A DNA stretch of 64,000 nucleotides from Beaufortia kweichowensis (GCA_019155185.1 CM032811.1:8328075-8392074); one strand, 5' to 3'; shown: positions 47,418 through 61,161, counted from the first letter of the stretch. Numbers and translations are program-made. Notes: generated by a model from the letters alone, not told the origin.

Positions 47418-48529
47418 CAACCGGCCAATTATGATAAAGGGGTGTTCACACGTGGTGTTGTGTGGTCTGTATGTCAAAGCTTTTCAAAGGCAATAATTGT
47501 TTTTGTGCAGTAAGCTTCACAAATGTTATGAAGCAAGTAACGGTAGCAAGATTGACACACTAATAATACAAAATAAACAGCAGTGACTTAAAATTACATG
47601 AAGATTTTCCACAGTATGAAATTGTTTTCCACTGCAAGCTCTTTTTCAAATAGACTCAAATGGATTATAAAAAAGCAGAGTGTGTTTGTGGTTTTCGAAC
47701 GGAGGGGTTGGCAATACGGCCAGCTGTGTTATGGTGATCCTGAGAGTCTTAGCTGGCACCTGAAAGGTTTGGCACCGTTGAACCTCGCACATGGATTTGT
47801 GTTTTGGGGCCTCTGTCATTCAGTTCCAATTTGATCTAAGCATTAAGCTCTAGATAAAAGTCTTGTGAATCCTGCAGCATATGGGCAGTAAGATGAAGCA
47901 GGTTGCACTGAGTTGTGCATGTAATTATTTAATGCAGAGAAACACATTAAGCCCAAAGCTTAATTGAATAATGCATGCTTCTGCTGAAACCAGAGGAAAT
48001 TCAGTGGCGTTTCGGCCCTCATATCGGCTCTTTGACTTAGTTAGCAAGACGGAACCAGAGATGAGCTGAGTTAAGATGATCTGTTGTGAAATAAACTCAC
48101 TTGAGCCTATGTGAGTGACAGGCTCTTATCAGCGGTCCAGCTGCCTGAAGGAAGTTCAAATAGGGTCAGTGAGAATTAAAGAACAGCTAATTAAAATGTC
48201 CTGGGTACAAGGACAACTGCTTTAATTTTCTCCCAGTGCAGTTGCTGACTGAGATATGCATTAGAAATAAAGGGGCCGCGGTATAAATTCCTAGTTCAGT
48301 AGTGTGTTCCTAGTTCAAAGGGGTTCAGCTTTGGGTTCCTGGGTTCTAGCAAGGGCTTAATAATTTTGAAATCTCATCATCATGGTGACCTATTTGCAGG
48401 ATGAGCAAGAGCTGCGTTTTATTGTGTTTGAAGTATGTGCTGAAATATGATGCACAAATTTGTTATGATGCGGGTTCAGAATGGCAAAACTTCAAAAAGC
48501 ACATCCATACACACCATTTTGGATCCCAT
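47418..48529. other. Non-coding stretch
   Basis: 47640-47830 and 48000-48160 are less AT-rich, without splice-bounded frames. Around 48286-48315 TTCCTAGTTCA occurs twice. Confidence 0.35.
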
Positions 48530-48650
48530 ATGAAAATTATTTGTTAGTATTCAACAGAGGAAAAAGGAAGTAGTATACAGCTGGGATGGCACGAGGGTGA
48601 GTAAATTATGAGAGAATTTTCATATTTGGGTGAACGATTCCTTTTGAAGC
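48530..48650 (+). repeat. MITE right-half relic (GGGATAGTT family)
   Basis: GGGTGAGTAAATTATGAGAG then ATATTTGGGTGAACGATTCC is a clear right end of the family. The part to the left of about 48580 is diverged. Confidence 0.65.
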
Positions 48651-50125
48651 CTACAATCATTCATGAAGAATCATAATTTCTCTAAAGTTAGTTTTGTGTC
48701 ATTATTTAGTATGCAGTGGACAAGTAATGTCTGAAAGCACATAAGAAGTTACCTCCTGGGTATGATTTAGTTTATTAGTATGCTTGCTGTATGGTTTAAG
48801 AAAACCCAAATGGTATATGCGTATAGAAAGTTCAAGTTTTGCACGCTCAATTTCCATTGATTATAGATGTTTAAACATGTGACAGGCCTATGGTAAAAAT
48901 ATTGGATTTATCAAAATTCTATCAGAGTTTGGAAAATATCTCACTTTGACATGATTTCATGGCTTCATACAGTATGATGGTAGTGAGAACTGCTGTGATA
49001 TGCAGCTCATTTTAAGTTTTTCTCCTCTTTCTGAAGTATCTCATTATTACTCCCTAGGAGGCAAATGTTGGGGGTAGTGGACTGGGAGAAGTGAGCCAGT
49101 CTGGAACGGATGGTCATTGTAATGTGAGGAGAGTGAAAAAGAGAAATGAAACGCAGCCAAGCGGACTTGCCTTAACATGATGCATTTGATAGATGAAGTT
49201 AATGTTGGTGGCCAGTAGAGGCATCAGTGACCAGTGTTATCATAACAGATTTAAATCTTCCCATTAAGTTTTTCATTTTTTCCTTTAGCTTTTACTTTGC
49301 ACTTGGTGTCTGACATTAAGCACATTCACAAATCTTAGCTTCTAATGTAAACACATCAAGGTCTAAAAATGGCTCGGCAAGCTAAGTGACCGCCTGCTTT
49401 TCAAGGGCACAAATGAATATCTGTAATTTTACAGTGATTTCCTGTGTGAACAAACTAGCCCTGGCCTCAGATCATTTTACATCCCCTCTTAAACTGTGAT
49501 TACCTGCCACTTGCTCCAGTAATCCATAAATCTGGGTTTGTTCCATTGCATTATGACTTGGCTGATGTCCTGAGAGGGGTGGATCACAAAGCCAGAGGCG
49601 ACAGGTGCAATAGCTCACAGAAGACAGGCTATGAAGTGAAGAAATGAAGAACCATATCCCACACCAGGTCCAGATGAACGGTCATCAATAAGTTTACTGC
49701 ACCCGATGCCCCAACCCTTCCCTCCACTTAGCATGCACCTCCAGACTCTCATAACCGGGAAAATGCACAAGTATGCTTACAAGGGCAACAGCTGATCGTG
49801 GTATGATGTATTGCTATAACCACTCTGAATATCTCTCTTCCATCTGCTTTTTGTGTAAACACAGTGATAGATTTATACTTCTTAACAGCTTCCTTATCAT
49901 GCACTGTTAATGAATGAGCCGCAAAATGAAATCATCCGATTGTGATCTTCATCTGCCCTTCCACCTTAATGCTCGATATAAGCTCATAACAGTGTGACAA
50001 TGTAAAATCAAAATGCACCTTTCCTGTGATATGTCTTGTTTTTATCTCGGGATCAGTGATTACATTCCTTTATGCTTCTATATTCTTTCTTTTGCATTAT
50101 CAAATCAAGTAATTCAATCTAATAG
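48651..50125. other. Non-coding stretch
   Basis: Intron-like. No supported exon, RNA gene or element. Confidence 0.4.
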
Positions 50126-50303
50126 GCACATGGAGAAGTCTGGGAACACTGCATTTAGTTTAAAACTGCAGCAGGGAGTGAGATCTGGGAACCTAATATT
50201 GCTTTCTGCGGAACGTTTAGTGGCCCGAGTAATGCATCTCTCACGGACCCGCAGCCCACATGAGAGACATGCCGGCCAGCATAACTGCAGTGTCCTTGGA
50301 GAG
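50126..50303 (+). CDS. Candidate exon, phase-compatible with exon 1
   Basis: An acceptor of moderate quality (TTCAATCTAATAG) precedes 178 bp ending at a donor GAGAG|GTAATT. In the phase required by exon 1 (one base completing Gly) it is open for 59 codons and exits in phase 0. The joined start would be Met-Gly, then HMEKSGNTAFSLKLQQG and RLVARVMHLSRTRSPH, ending CSVLGE. The segment is about 49% GC and sits inside a 173-codon frame (50013-50534). Minus-strand frames are open as well, so composition partly explains the openness. No domain recognised. Conserved non-coding DNA is the alternative. Confidence 0.28.
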
Positions 50304-53300
50304 GTAATTTTAAGCATAACAGAATGTATGATGTTTTATTCTGCGTATACGTCAAGCCGGTGTGTTGCAGGGAATGGTCCATTGGGAAAGACTGTTCGTG
50401 ATGCCAGATTCAGATTTATTATGTTATTAACATGTGCGGTAACATGTAGTGGATCATATACTCAAGCTGTCATGACGGTACTGTTTACTCTGTCCATTGG
50501 AGATATAAATCTAGACCTCTTCATAATGCAGTAATGTCTTATATGTTTTGTTCTGTACAGCTTCATAAACGCTTCTGTTGCTCTGTGTGCGTCGTAAATG
50601 TACTTGAAATGCTTTTAAAGAAACACTTCAGCCAAAGAAATACAAATTCTGACATTGTTTACTCACTCTTATGTTGTTGAAAACAGTGTGGTGTTACACA
50701 AAAGGAGAATTTTATAAATCTCTGCAGAGATCTTTTACAACAAGACTTCAGAGTGACCACGGATGAAAAAGAACAGTAAAAATGGCTATATATGATTTGT
50801 GCGCTATTCCAAGTGTTTTCTTTAAAATATTATAAGTTTGCTCCATTTGTTGTAATACCACCTCAGTATTGTGTTTTGCTGTGATTTACAGTTTTTAACA
50901 GGTTAGTTTAGTTTGTGTGTGTGTGTTAGAGAGAGCAAGAGAGTATAGGGAAAGATCTGCAGTGAGTTTGGCCAGGGTTGCTTTTTCGAGTCGAGCCATC
51001 ACATCTGGCTCAACTCGTCTTTATGCACACAGTGGCACCTGCATTAATCACCGCAGGGGTCTGAGACTCAATCCACATGCCCTGGCATTTTATGGCAGAA
51101 GGACAGAGAAAGAGATAAAGAGCGAGAGATAGCTGGCCATCCATCCAGCCAAACAGATTGACAAACCAACAGAGTAGAGATGCCAGAGCAAACAGGAGCA
51201 GAGCTGAAGCTCCAGTGGGAACGTGGGACAGTGAGAGGGGGGGAAGCTCATACCCACAATGCATCTGTTTGCTCTGCTGGTCCTGATTAGTTTGGAGGCA
51301 GTTTACTTAGAGACGGATGAATCCTCAGACGTTCTGAGAGTCTGTGTGCTGCAGGAAATGGTTTTGGGTCAAGATGCAGTGACCTCATAGTAAGCACATC
51401 TCATGTAAAGGACATATAATAGCTACAATACATATTAATATTCATTTCATGTGTTGTATGTCTGAGGAGTTTTTTTGGTTGTATTACATTTCATACTTGG
51501 AGTAACTCATTGATTGGTCGATGCTTTGCTGCTAGTCAGTCCGTAAAATATTAAGATAAATGAGTTTTTTTCATATCTTGTAGTGTTTTTTTTAAATGAA
51601 TTTCATAGCATAATCTTTATTTTTTCAATTACCAAAATGTGCTTTTGCAAACATTAAAAGAAGGTAGTAGAAAATTAATTTTCCAAGAAATGCAATGCTA
51701 TGCTTGGTTATTTATCTATTCACATATTTTTTTTATTGAATTTAAGAGTCCTACACAGTACCTTTGTAATTGCTCTTTTTTGCAGTTTTTATTATGAAAG
51801 TGATTCATCTTTAATGAAAGAACAGTGTTTGTTGGAGAACAGTGTGTTGAAGATTATGCCCTTTTATTTCAGTGGTGAATGTATTTTTCTTCGTGCTTCT
51901 TTAACAGTGAAATGTTTGGATGTTTCTGAGAGAACATCCTCGCTCTTAATTCATATTCTATAGCTTCTGCTCTGAGCTCTACAAGAACAATTACCCATTT
52001 TTAAATACACGCCTGGTTACACATTTTACTTAAATTTTTCTGTTCAATTTCTGAATTATAGTTGGTAAGTCTGAACATAATAGCTTATTATATTATAAGT
52101 CATGTACAATTTAAATGCATGAAAGCATAAGGTTGTTTGAAAATTCACTGTAATTCAGTGCTGGTACACTGTGTCAGTAAGTAAGAAATGTCGATGTGGT
52201 CCAACAGTTCCATAACAATAAACTTCCAGTACAGTAATTCCAAAATGCAGTAGAGACACAATGTATATTACCTCCTAAAATGTTTTGGAGTGCATATAAT
52301 GAGATCTCTCTTTTACGCTGGAAAATAAGTTTAAGGAAATCTGCCACAAAAGGGGATGTCCGAGGAAATGAGTGCTGCATTATTTATGCGCCACAGCACT
52401 GAATTTATTATGCAGTAACATGGTCAAGACAGTAGTCCTTTGTCTTCTTTAATGCATGCAGTATAGAACCCTTCAACACATATATGCTACTTTTATAGGT
52501 CCTAAGAAACTGTAAGGATATCACACTGACTGCAAAGATGTGCAATTATTGGTTTATTTTCCTGCCAGGATACAGCAGCACCGACCATGTCAGCACTTCT
52601 TAGTTCTTAGATGTAAAAAAGCCTAAACTTTAAGCCTTGTACCTAAATCTAGTATAAATCTTACACAGTTTCCCTTTCAAGTTCATGTTACGATTTTGTT
52701 TTTATATGCTGATTTAAACCATTCAATTTTTAAGAACTTATCTATTAGAAGCTTATCACTGGAGAAATGCCTTTGTTAAACTGGGTTAACTGTACAGACA
52801 CCCGTGTGCTAAAATTAACATTTACTACAGAGAACATTGATTTTCCCCTGAAGTTAAATCTGCGCTCTATCAGTTTAAGCACATTTAACTGATAAGAATG
52901 TTGGATGACAGCCTGCTCCTGTTTTGGCAGAAGAAAGAAAATAATATCTCACTAGAATATGTTGTCAGGTTTGATATCACATAGATTCATTTGCAGAAAA
53001 AGATCAATTATTATTTTTTACATAGATGTCGATTTTCTTAAAATGCACATCAGTTCTTTTAGTCTCTTACTTTTTAAAGACTTGTATGGTTTATTGTACG
53101 ACTTGCAAAGACTGAGTCTTATGGTGCTTTTAACTGATGTGGTCATGTGGTCATAAACTGCTGCTGTATAAGGGTAAAACAACTTTTGTGTTCCACAGAA
53201 AAAAGAAAAGAGCTTTTGGGTTTGGCAGGTATGTTGGAATGATCTCAAAAGTGGTAAGGACACTTTATAAACTTTGTCAGCTTGACTCACTAATGATAAT

Positions 53301-53522
53301 TATGTGACATAAGTGTCACCCAGTAGTCTTTGTTCAAAGTTGCTTGCTGAAATTAGCATAGTTTACTGATTTGTCAAAGCAAGTAGGCTTCTGCTTGGTC
53401 TGAAATTTGTAGTTTTATGCAGTCAGCTAGAATTTTCTTTGCACAGTGGCCAAAATGTCATATATTACCCATACTTAATGTGCCTTCAGTTAAAGTGATT
53501 GCAGTGCTCCTGGCATTTGGAA
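50304..53522. other. Non-coding stretch with family relics
   Basis: A left-end relic of the GGGATAGTT MITE family lies at 50612-50690 (GAAACACTTCAGCCAAAGAA, TTTACTCACTCTTATGTTGT). 50930-51250 is GC-richer (possible regulatory DNA). 53185-53235 contains the internal TTTTGTGTTCCACAGAAAAA of the same family on the opposite strand. No exon is supported. Confidence 0.4.
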
Positions 53523-53570
53523 TGAGATAGGGGTGAAAAGATTTCATTTTAAGATGAACTATTCTTTTAA
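53523..53570 (+). repeat. MITE right-end relic (GGGATAGTT family)
   Basis: GGGGTGAAAAGATTTCATTT then GATGAACTATTCTTTTAA is the family's right terminus. It may pair with the internal motif at 53185-53235 as one internally expanded copy. Confidence 0.5.
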
Positions 53571-56500
53571 ATCATTTCCTATATAAAATCATACAATTGT
53601 TTATACTGACCACTGAGGCCTGGCTAAGTCCAGTTTTGCTTCCTAAATCATTAGGAAGATGCTGGATGGACCAAAAAAGGTCAAAAATTAATTAGGTCTC
53701 TGCAGCGATTTAGATAATTTAACCCCATAAATCATATTACACAGCTGCATGTTTTCTCCCAGATGTTGTAACACTAAATGTTGACTTGTACTGGACTTAT
53801 AACCAACACAAAATACAGACATTTATGGCCAACATGAAAGTTTAAAAAATGGAAAAGTGGCAAGCTGTGTTTTGTTTATTCAAAGCTGGTTATTCTTTAA
53901 AGCGTAAACATGTCTTTCCTCTTTTATGGGCCACAATGCACTTTTAGCACCTTCAGAGTGTAAATGTGTTCAAGCATAAAGTATATAAATGTGGGCAAAC
54001 AAATTCTCTGTGCAGAAAAAAACATGGTTTGCAAAAGTACTCCCACATAATGTGTAAGCTTACATTTTTGAACTTGGGCTAAATACACCCCCTGTACCTC
54101 TCGCAATGTGCTTTCCCACAAAGACCGTTTGGCTTTTTCTTAGACAAGCGTACAGTTACATTCCCAGGTGGGATAGTGCAGAACTGAGGAAAAATGCAAA
54201 TGATGGAAGAACGGTGCAAAGGGGCAAGGCTACCATTTGCTGAATTGATCCTTTACTGCATTTCTTTTCTTCAGTTTTTTTCTTCTGTGGTTTTTATGAA
54301 GAAACTGAGGAATGTTTACATAATCAACTGCACTTCAGCACTGAACAGAAATCAACCAGCTTTGTTTTGTTTTTGTAGCAAATTAAGTCAGATTGTGAAT
54401 CTTTATTTCATGAGGAGGTAAAGCCTCTCTTGAGCCTGTTTTGAGTTCATTAAAAGAATTAGGATTTTAATTAAAGACTGGTGATTCTTTTGTTGAAGTC
54501 TATCCGACGCGGTTTGCAGGATGGTTTTTGTGTGTGCTTCTGATAAGACCTCCAATTACATTTTATTCAATTTAAACTTTTGTAAGATTGTGATTTTGTC
54601 TGGTTTCTTTCTCAAAATACTTTTCGTTCATTTTCTTGAAACACAGTAAAACAGTGTAGTAAGAAAGTTTTATAATAAATTGCAAACTAAGGTGCGACAC
54701 ATTTTGTGTCCTTTGTTATAGCAGTGTGGAAGATATCACAGCACTGTCGTCTAGTACTAGCTTTTCCAAATCAGTGTATTGAAATACACATCAAACAAGA
54801 ATTTGTTGCAGTCACGTTTATGTGAATTGGCCTATAAAAGTCTGAGCAGATGTAAATGTTGATATCTTCTGGAATGAGTATTACTATGCGTGTAAAATAA
54901 TGGGGTGTCTTTATATTCCTCTCGCGGGAAGCTCATGATCTGTGCAAATCAATGAAGTGCCATCAGACAATACAGCCATGCAAAGTATCCCTAAAGAAGT
55001 CAATATATGTGCAAAAGTAAAGCTCACATATCATTCCTTTAGAAGTTTTCCAGCACATACAGTATCTCTCATTTGGGAGGATCTGTGCTTTAAAAAAACG
55101 ATGAATATTTTGGTAGATATGCAGGATATTTGAAAAATGATTCTCTGTGCTGAAAATGACAGAGGCTTTGAACCCAGAATGTGTGGAGAGATAGTGTGAC
55201 GATTGGATAGGCTGATGGGAACTTCTCTCCACAGTTCTTGATAAATACAAACTGTAGAATCTGGTTTGCACTGGAAACAAATATCCTTAAATTTAAAAAG
55301 ATGTTTAAATAGTTTGATAGATATATTTCCCAGCAAAACTAAAACTTGAAAATTAATTGAAACTATTTCTTTTTACCCATTAATTATTTGGTAAAAACAA
55401 GCTTTACAGTATAACGCCATGCATTGTCCTGCAAAATCTAATGTAAGATTTAATATACTCTACAGGTCAATGACATTATTTACAGCATACCTGTCCACAT
55501 CACAAATGACATAAATTGCACTAAATTGTTGTTGTGACAACATCATTAGTCCATGACTCACAACTTGTCAACTGAATTCAAAGAATAAAGCCACAGAGAG
55601 TCCTGCATGATAAATGTACCATCACGATTATGAAAGAAATGATGTATTATGCTTGAGTTGTTTAGCAGAGCACCTGCGCATGAGACAATTTGTCACTTTT
55701 CTTTCTCAATCATATTGACCTGCGGCATGTCAGGCTGCCACATAAATGTAATCAACATTGTTACATCAGCAGTAACTGCTGACTGCTTAGCTAAAAATCC
55801 CTTTTTTCCCTCCCCCATGTTTTCTTAGATGTTTAAATGATCAAATGTCTTTTATTCCTATCTATTATCATGCACAGAATGGATTTACTAATGTAACATT
55901 AACCATTAGTGCTCATATCTTTCAGCATTGTTTACAGACAGCATCAATACTGAACTTTTTTGGAAGTCTTACAAATTCTAAATAAATTTTTTAATCCATT
56001 TGTGGTCAAATCTGTATCTGTGAAATTGCCTAGTGTTACTATATCGCCCACAGTATAGTTGTATCATGACATGCGTTCTGGCTCTATTGTTACTCAATCC
56101 AACAATTATAATTGCCATCATATTTCATCTTTCGATCACTGGGTTGATCACAGCAGGTCATAAATCTTAACTTGCATATAACAGTAATTCAGGCTTTGAA
56201 TTTTCAGACATTCTGCAGGTGATTTCATGCTGTTTGATGCTCTGCAATCAGGCCTTATATACTGAGCTGATGAAATGCAGTGTAGTTTTAAGCAGTAATC
56301 TATTTGATACATCTGCATGCCTTTGATTGATAATGCCACTGCACAAATGAATCACCTGATAAAAGATGCTTTTACTGGAATGCATCTGTTTTCCGAGAGC
56401 AGATAGTGTCTATGAAACGCCAGACCTGGTGTGTTTATTCCAGCTTCATTTTAGCCTTGAAACTATTCTTCAGTGCTGGATCAATCCCATCTTTGCCCAG

Positions 56501-56820
56501 CAGTGATGGCTGTTTTGCAGCATGTTGAGGGAGGGAGGGGGTGTAAGTCAGGGCTTTCTCACCAAGGTTGCACAGCAATGCTGCCAAATAGAGATTAAGT
56601 TTTATACTGGCACTGATAAATTAGTAATGCTTAACAAAAGGTTTTGGACTGTAATCGTGCCAAATAAATGATGCATGTAGTGTTGAATCTGCTAATTTGA
56701 GTGTTGATGTTGGACTGTGTGTAAAGGCCCTGCATGGCACAATTACAGTATATTCAGTTTTAAATGGTTCACTTTCTTCCATCTCTTCTACATTTCAAGA
56801 ACAAAGGTCTGACAGAAGAG
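53571..56820. other. AT-rich non-coding stretch
   Basis: Minus-strand frames at 54963-55336 are open but AT-driven with no splice support. Nothing assignable. Confidence 0.4.
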
Positions 56821-56945
56821 TTTAAAGACACAGTTGGCCCAAATTAAATATTTTGTTAATTGTTTACTCCCCCTCATTTTGTTGCAGGCCTGTATGACTT
56901 TTTTTGATAACAAAAGAAGATACAAAGCACAATTTCCAGTTAGTG
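56821..56945 (+). repeat. MITE left-half relic (GGGATAGTT family)
   Basis: TTTAAAGACACAGTTGGCCC, TGTTTACTCCCCCTCATTTT, GCCTGTATGACTTTTTTTGA and AACAAAAGAAGATACAAAG occur in the family order, so the left half of the 5418-type element is present and the right half is lost. Confidence 0.7.
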
Positions 56946-59404
56946 AAAGAAATGGGATTTCCTAAAAGAGACCAAAAACTAACATTAATATTGTCTATAC
57001 AATTGTGTGCTGTATTTACAGCTATTTACAGCTATTTCAGTAAATAACTATTTTAATATTAGTGCTTGTTAGAATTTTCAGACAGAATTTTTCTGTTGAA
57101 TTTTCCATCCCGGGCTTCTTTGAATCCTGCATTATAAACAAGCCACTGCCCACAAGAGTCGAAATAAACAATGAAACATCATTTACATTTCAGAGTTATG
57201 TCCAAATGTGTATTGCCCACTGGTTTAGTCATTCGGATTGTCTTTGATTCAGATCAAAAGGCTTGAGTCAGAAAGCTGGCCGAAGATTCTGTAACATGCT
57301 ATTATAAATATGTCTCGATGTGTGATGACTTTTTGAACTGAAGCAGACCTAAAACATTAAAATAGCATGGCAAACTCAAATTATGCATCAAATTACTCGC
57401 CTGCCTGTGAAACTTTTGTTTGATTACATCATATGATAGTGCAAAGACCCTGAACGATTTTTTTGCTTATTATATAATTGGCTTTCTCTGACCACAGCTG
57501 TCTGTGTAATAGCTGTCCTTGCAATAGTTAAGATAAGGCGAGCGGATGTTTTCACATGCAGAAAACATCTATCTCAGCGGATAGAACAGATCCTTCTTTA
57601 AAGCAGAGCTTTGCTAGATAACAAAGCTTCACATCAATACACATGTGCTTCAATGAGAAAAATTAGTGTCATTACGACTAATCCGGTATTATAATTTGAT
57701 GAGTCAGATATTATGGTGCTTTCAGAGCAGAAAAGAGAGTAAAGGAAGTATTAGACATCTTTATCACACTGGCATTAGTGCTTGTAATCCCACTGGAGGA
57801 GATGAGACCAAATTTGCTGTTGCTAGTGGGATTTAACCACAACATTAATTTTCTGTATTAAAAAGAAATTTTAACCAGCCACTGATTGGTGGTAAATTAA
57901 TCACAAACTGTTAATTATGCACTTGTCCCTTTCACTGAACCGAAACTTTTTAGCAGTTGATGATGCAGATAAGTCAAGCTACTTGTCTCATTCTTGTGCC
58001 TTGTTTTGAGACGAGGCTGTTTATATATATACAGTATATGACAAAAAATAGTTCATTGTCATGTGAATCTGACAAACTCATTGACTGTTTAGAGGCTTAT
58101 ATGAATGTTTTTTGGTTGTTATTTTCTAACACTTACATTTTTATGTGAAATGCTAAAATGTGAAAAGCAATTATTAAATGTGAAGAGAACAGTACAGTAC
58201 AGAAGCGCTTTGTGCTTGTTAAATTGGCATTATGATGTAAAATATGACAGCTCATTAGAGAGTACGTCTAACCTATCTGTCAACTCGCTGCTTTAAATGT
58301 TTGATTTCTGTTTGAAAAAGATGATTATTTTGACAGTCATAGTCATAATTTACACAAGAATGGCTGTTATTTCAACATTTAAAGTTGCACTCAAACACTG
58401 TTTTTGAATCCGGGGCTCATTCATTATTCAGAGTTTTGTGTAATCTCAGAATTGTATGAAAACTGGCAAAGGCAAAAACAGAACTCTCTTTGAAGCCCTT
58501 TGAATGTGCTGATTTCATGAGAAAAGGCGTGATATGAGAAACGCCACTGCTGCAATTTTCTATTTGAGGTTGAGCGCATGAGAGAGAAATATTCAGAGGC
58601 CATCCTCCCTCAAACACTTCTCTGATTTTCATATTGACTCAATTTAGAAACCGAGCAATGATATGTCTTTTCTCATAGCTCAGACCCTGATACCTAATCC
58701 CAAAAAGATCATTCTAAATAGAAGAGGCCGCCGGCAGCCGCCCACGGCGTGACCCTGAAAGACCCTAAATATTGAGCCTGTCTGCGTATCTGCCCCGCAA
58801 TCTGCCCGACCCACATGACTCCAAAACTCACTGCTTGATATTTGAAAATCTGTGTGAAGAAATTGGGGAAACATTCAGGAGTTAAGTTGGTATTTCATTT
58901 CTCAGTCAGATGAAAACAGTGCCAAATTTTCTTCCCGAGTCCTTGAAGCGCAAGATTGAACGCGTGCCCTCTGTTAGTGCTGTGTGCACACGGTTACACA
59001 GCAATCCTCGCACCAGCCGTGGAGTCAGGGCTTTTACAAGACCCTGCGTTATGGACTGCTGCATTCCTATCTTCTGCGCTTTTTCTGCCTTTGTCTATTC
59101 ATTGAGTCCTTTAAGCAGTGCAGTGTGTGTTTGTTTTAGTTAAATAAAGCTAACCTCTATATGCAGCATTCTGAGATGGAAGTTTGCATTGAACCTAAGG
59201 ATGCTGTATAGGAAGGTTATAGTGAAAGGGCTTGCAGGTTTATAGGTTTGCTTGTTTTCCCTCGTGTGAGGGCTTTAGCCTTTGATGAAGCTGCATGATG
59301 GCAGTGTGGGACTCTTTTTCATTCACCAAAAACCTAAAGTGTAGGAAGTGAATCATAACATTTACTTTGGTTTTCATCAGTTTCAACTTAAACTTGCTCA
59401 CCTG
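56946..59404. other. AT-rich non-coding stretch
   Basis: A two-unit repeat ATTTACAGCT lies near 57013-57036. 58660-59050 is GC-elevated with an open plus frame (58910-59143) but no paired splice sites. Confidence 0.35.
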
Positions 59405-59440
59405 AGGTCACTAGCAGGTCACCTGCAGGTCACTAGGTCT
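59405..59440 (+). promoter_or_regulatory. Triple AGGTCA array at DR5 spacing (candidate RARE)
   Basis: Three perfect nuclear-receptor half-sites, AGGTCA at 59405-59410, 59416-59421 and 59427-59432, are each separated by 5 bases. A fourth imperfect site (AGGTCT, 59435-59440) follows with a 2-base spacer. Direct repeats of AGGTCA with 5-base spacing are the classic binding site of RAR/RXR heterodimers, and DR2 is also used. The 11-bp period equally describes a tiny tandem repeat, so the array could be a chance minisatellite. It would lie inside the presumed long + strand gene. Occupancy is not shown. Confidence 0.5.
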
Positions 59441-59822
59441 CCAGCGTGAATTTGCAGCTTTGTTGTATTCAATTTTTTATTGCAAGAAAATTGTCTTAGA
59501 TCTTGTACTAGAAAAGGTTTCTGTTTGTTAGATATAGACTTGATAAACAGCCCATTGTAATTCATCACATAAACCTTTGCAGGCAGTTTTCTGTAGCATA
59601 TTCTTCTCTCACTGATTCTGAGTATTTAGATTCATCACCACGCTTCCTGACGTATACACCAAGGTGCCCTGAAGCAGCTGCTTAAATCTGCTGCAATCAA
59701 ATTGCATTAAACTTTAAATATTCTCAGATTCCAGTCTAATTAATCACTTGTTTGAGGGTCCTAAGATTGGAACTCTAATGAGGAGTGTTATGAATGACTG
59801 TGAGCAGAGAGACAACCCTCCC

Positions 59823-60037
59823 TTACACTCTGAAAAAACAGCTCTTCAGTTTTATTACACTCACCAAAACAAATGCCTGGACTGGATTTGATTCCTGTGA
59901 TCAGATGCAACCTTCATTTATTAATCATTTCAACTCATCAAATTGTTGAAATAACTTGAAACAAGTTGAAATAATGTAAAAACTGTTGAAATGACTTGCA
60001 AAGCCAAGTTGACTGGGCAGTAAAGAATTTTTTACCA
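59823..60037 (+). repeat. Probable TIR element, diverged
   Basis: It begins TTACACTCTGAAAAAACAGC and ends GTAAAGAATTTTTTACC. Inside are several TTGAAAT blocks (ACTTGAAACAAGTTGAAATA). The style matches fish MITEs starting ACACTCTAAAAAA, like the element at 61667, but the end match is poor. Confidence 0.4.
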
Positions 60038-61161
60038 TTTATTTGAAATGGGATGATGCGTTAAAAGTTACAGCTTCAATCTTGTGTTGTGTCTTTTGTG
60101 TACAGTACATGCATTTGTGGGAAGACAATTCATCATGTTTAATTCCCAATATTGTGGCTTGTAATTTTTGTTATCATTGTTATATACACAACGCCTACTT
60201 CAACTAGATTTTTTCCCCGGTAAATAAAAACCAGTTATGAGAACAGGCATCACGAGGTGTGTTTGCACGAGAACATGTGAAGTTCTTTCTTTGAAATGTC
60301 TACAGGAGAAAACAGTCAAAGGAAAAACAGTCCAGAGGGCTGAATAAATAATGCTGAACTCTGGTCCAAACATTGCTGGCGTTGTTTAGGATTCAAAAAG
60401 TGTTTGCTTTGAAGAAATGAAGGTGGATAATGTTTTCCTATGACCAGGCTACAGATCTCCCACAGACGCTCTCTGAATGTGTTTAAAATGTCAGTTTATT
60501 TTACAACTTCATGTTTATATTTCATGTTATATCACTGGTGACTTTTCCATGAACATGTAGTGTATTCGTGTTGTGTATGGCTTTGAAAAGAGGGTGAAAC
60601 TGACAATGCCAGCAGTGCTTTATGCCTGTAATCTCTGTGTGTATGTGATGGAAAATATCTGTATGTGTACAGTTGTATTTTTCTGAATTCTCTGTGGATG
60701 GGATAGATGGATCAAAGGCCTGTGTGTGCTCGCTCTAGTATTTTTGTCAATGTCATATCTTATTCTGTGCTAGTATCGATTGTTTGTCATTTCTCTGCAA
60801 TAAAGCATCCAAAAGTACCATAATTTACCTTCTGCGATGCATGAAGGTACATGATGATATTGGTCTATTTTTGCAGTAATATTTCTCGTAATGTTTTTAT
60901 GAAAGTCTGTGTTAGTATCACATCCAATCATGTGCTCATTGGCTGATGTCATTTGTTATTACGAGAAGCCGATTTGATTTGGCAGGGGATGAAGATGTAT
61001 GACAAATTTAGAATGTCAAAACAAATCAAGCTTCATGTCATGGCTTTAAAGTGCTTAATGGCTCTGTACGGTCATTAGCGCCTTGCATTGTTTTTATGTC
61101 TGTTGGTTTGAATGAACAAGCACGTTTTAGACGTATTTGATATATCATAATGAATTATTTC
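60038..61161. other. Non-coding stretch
   Basis: Nothing supported on either strand. Confidence 0.4.
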
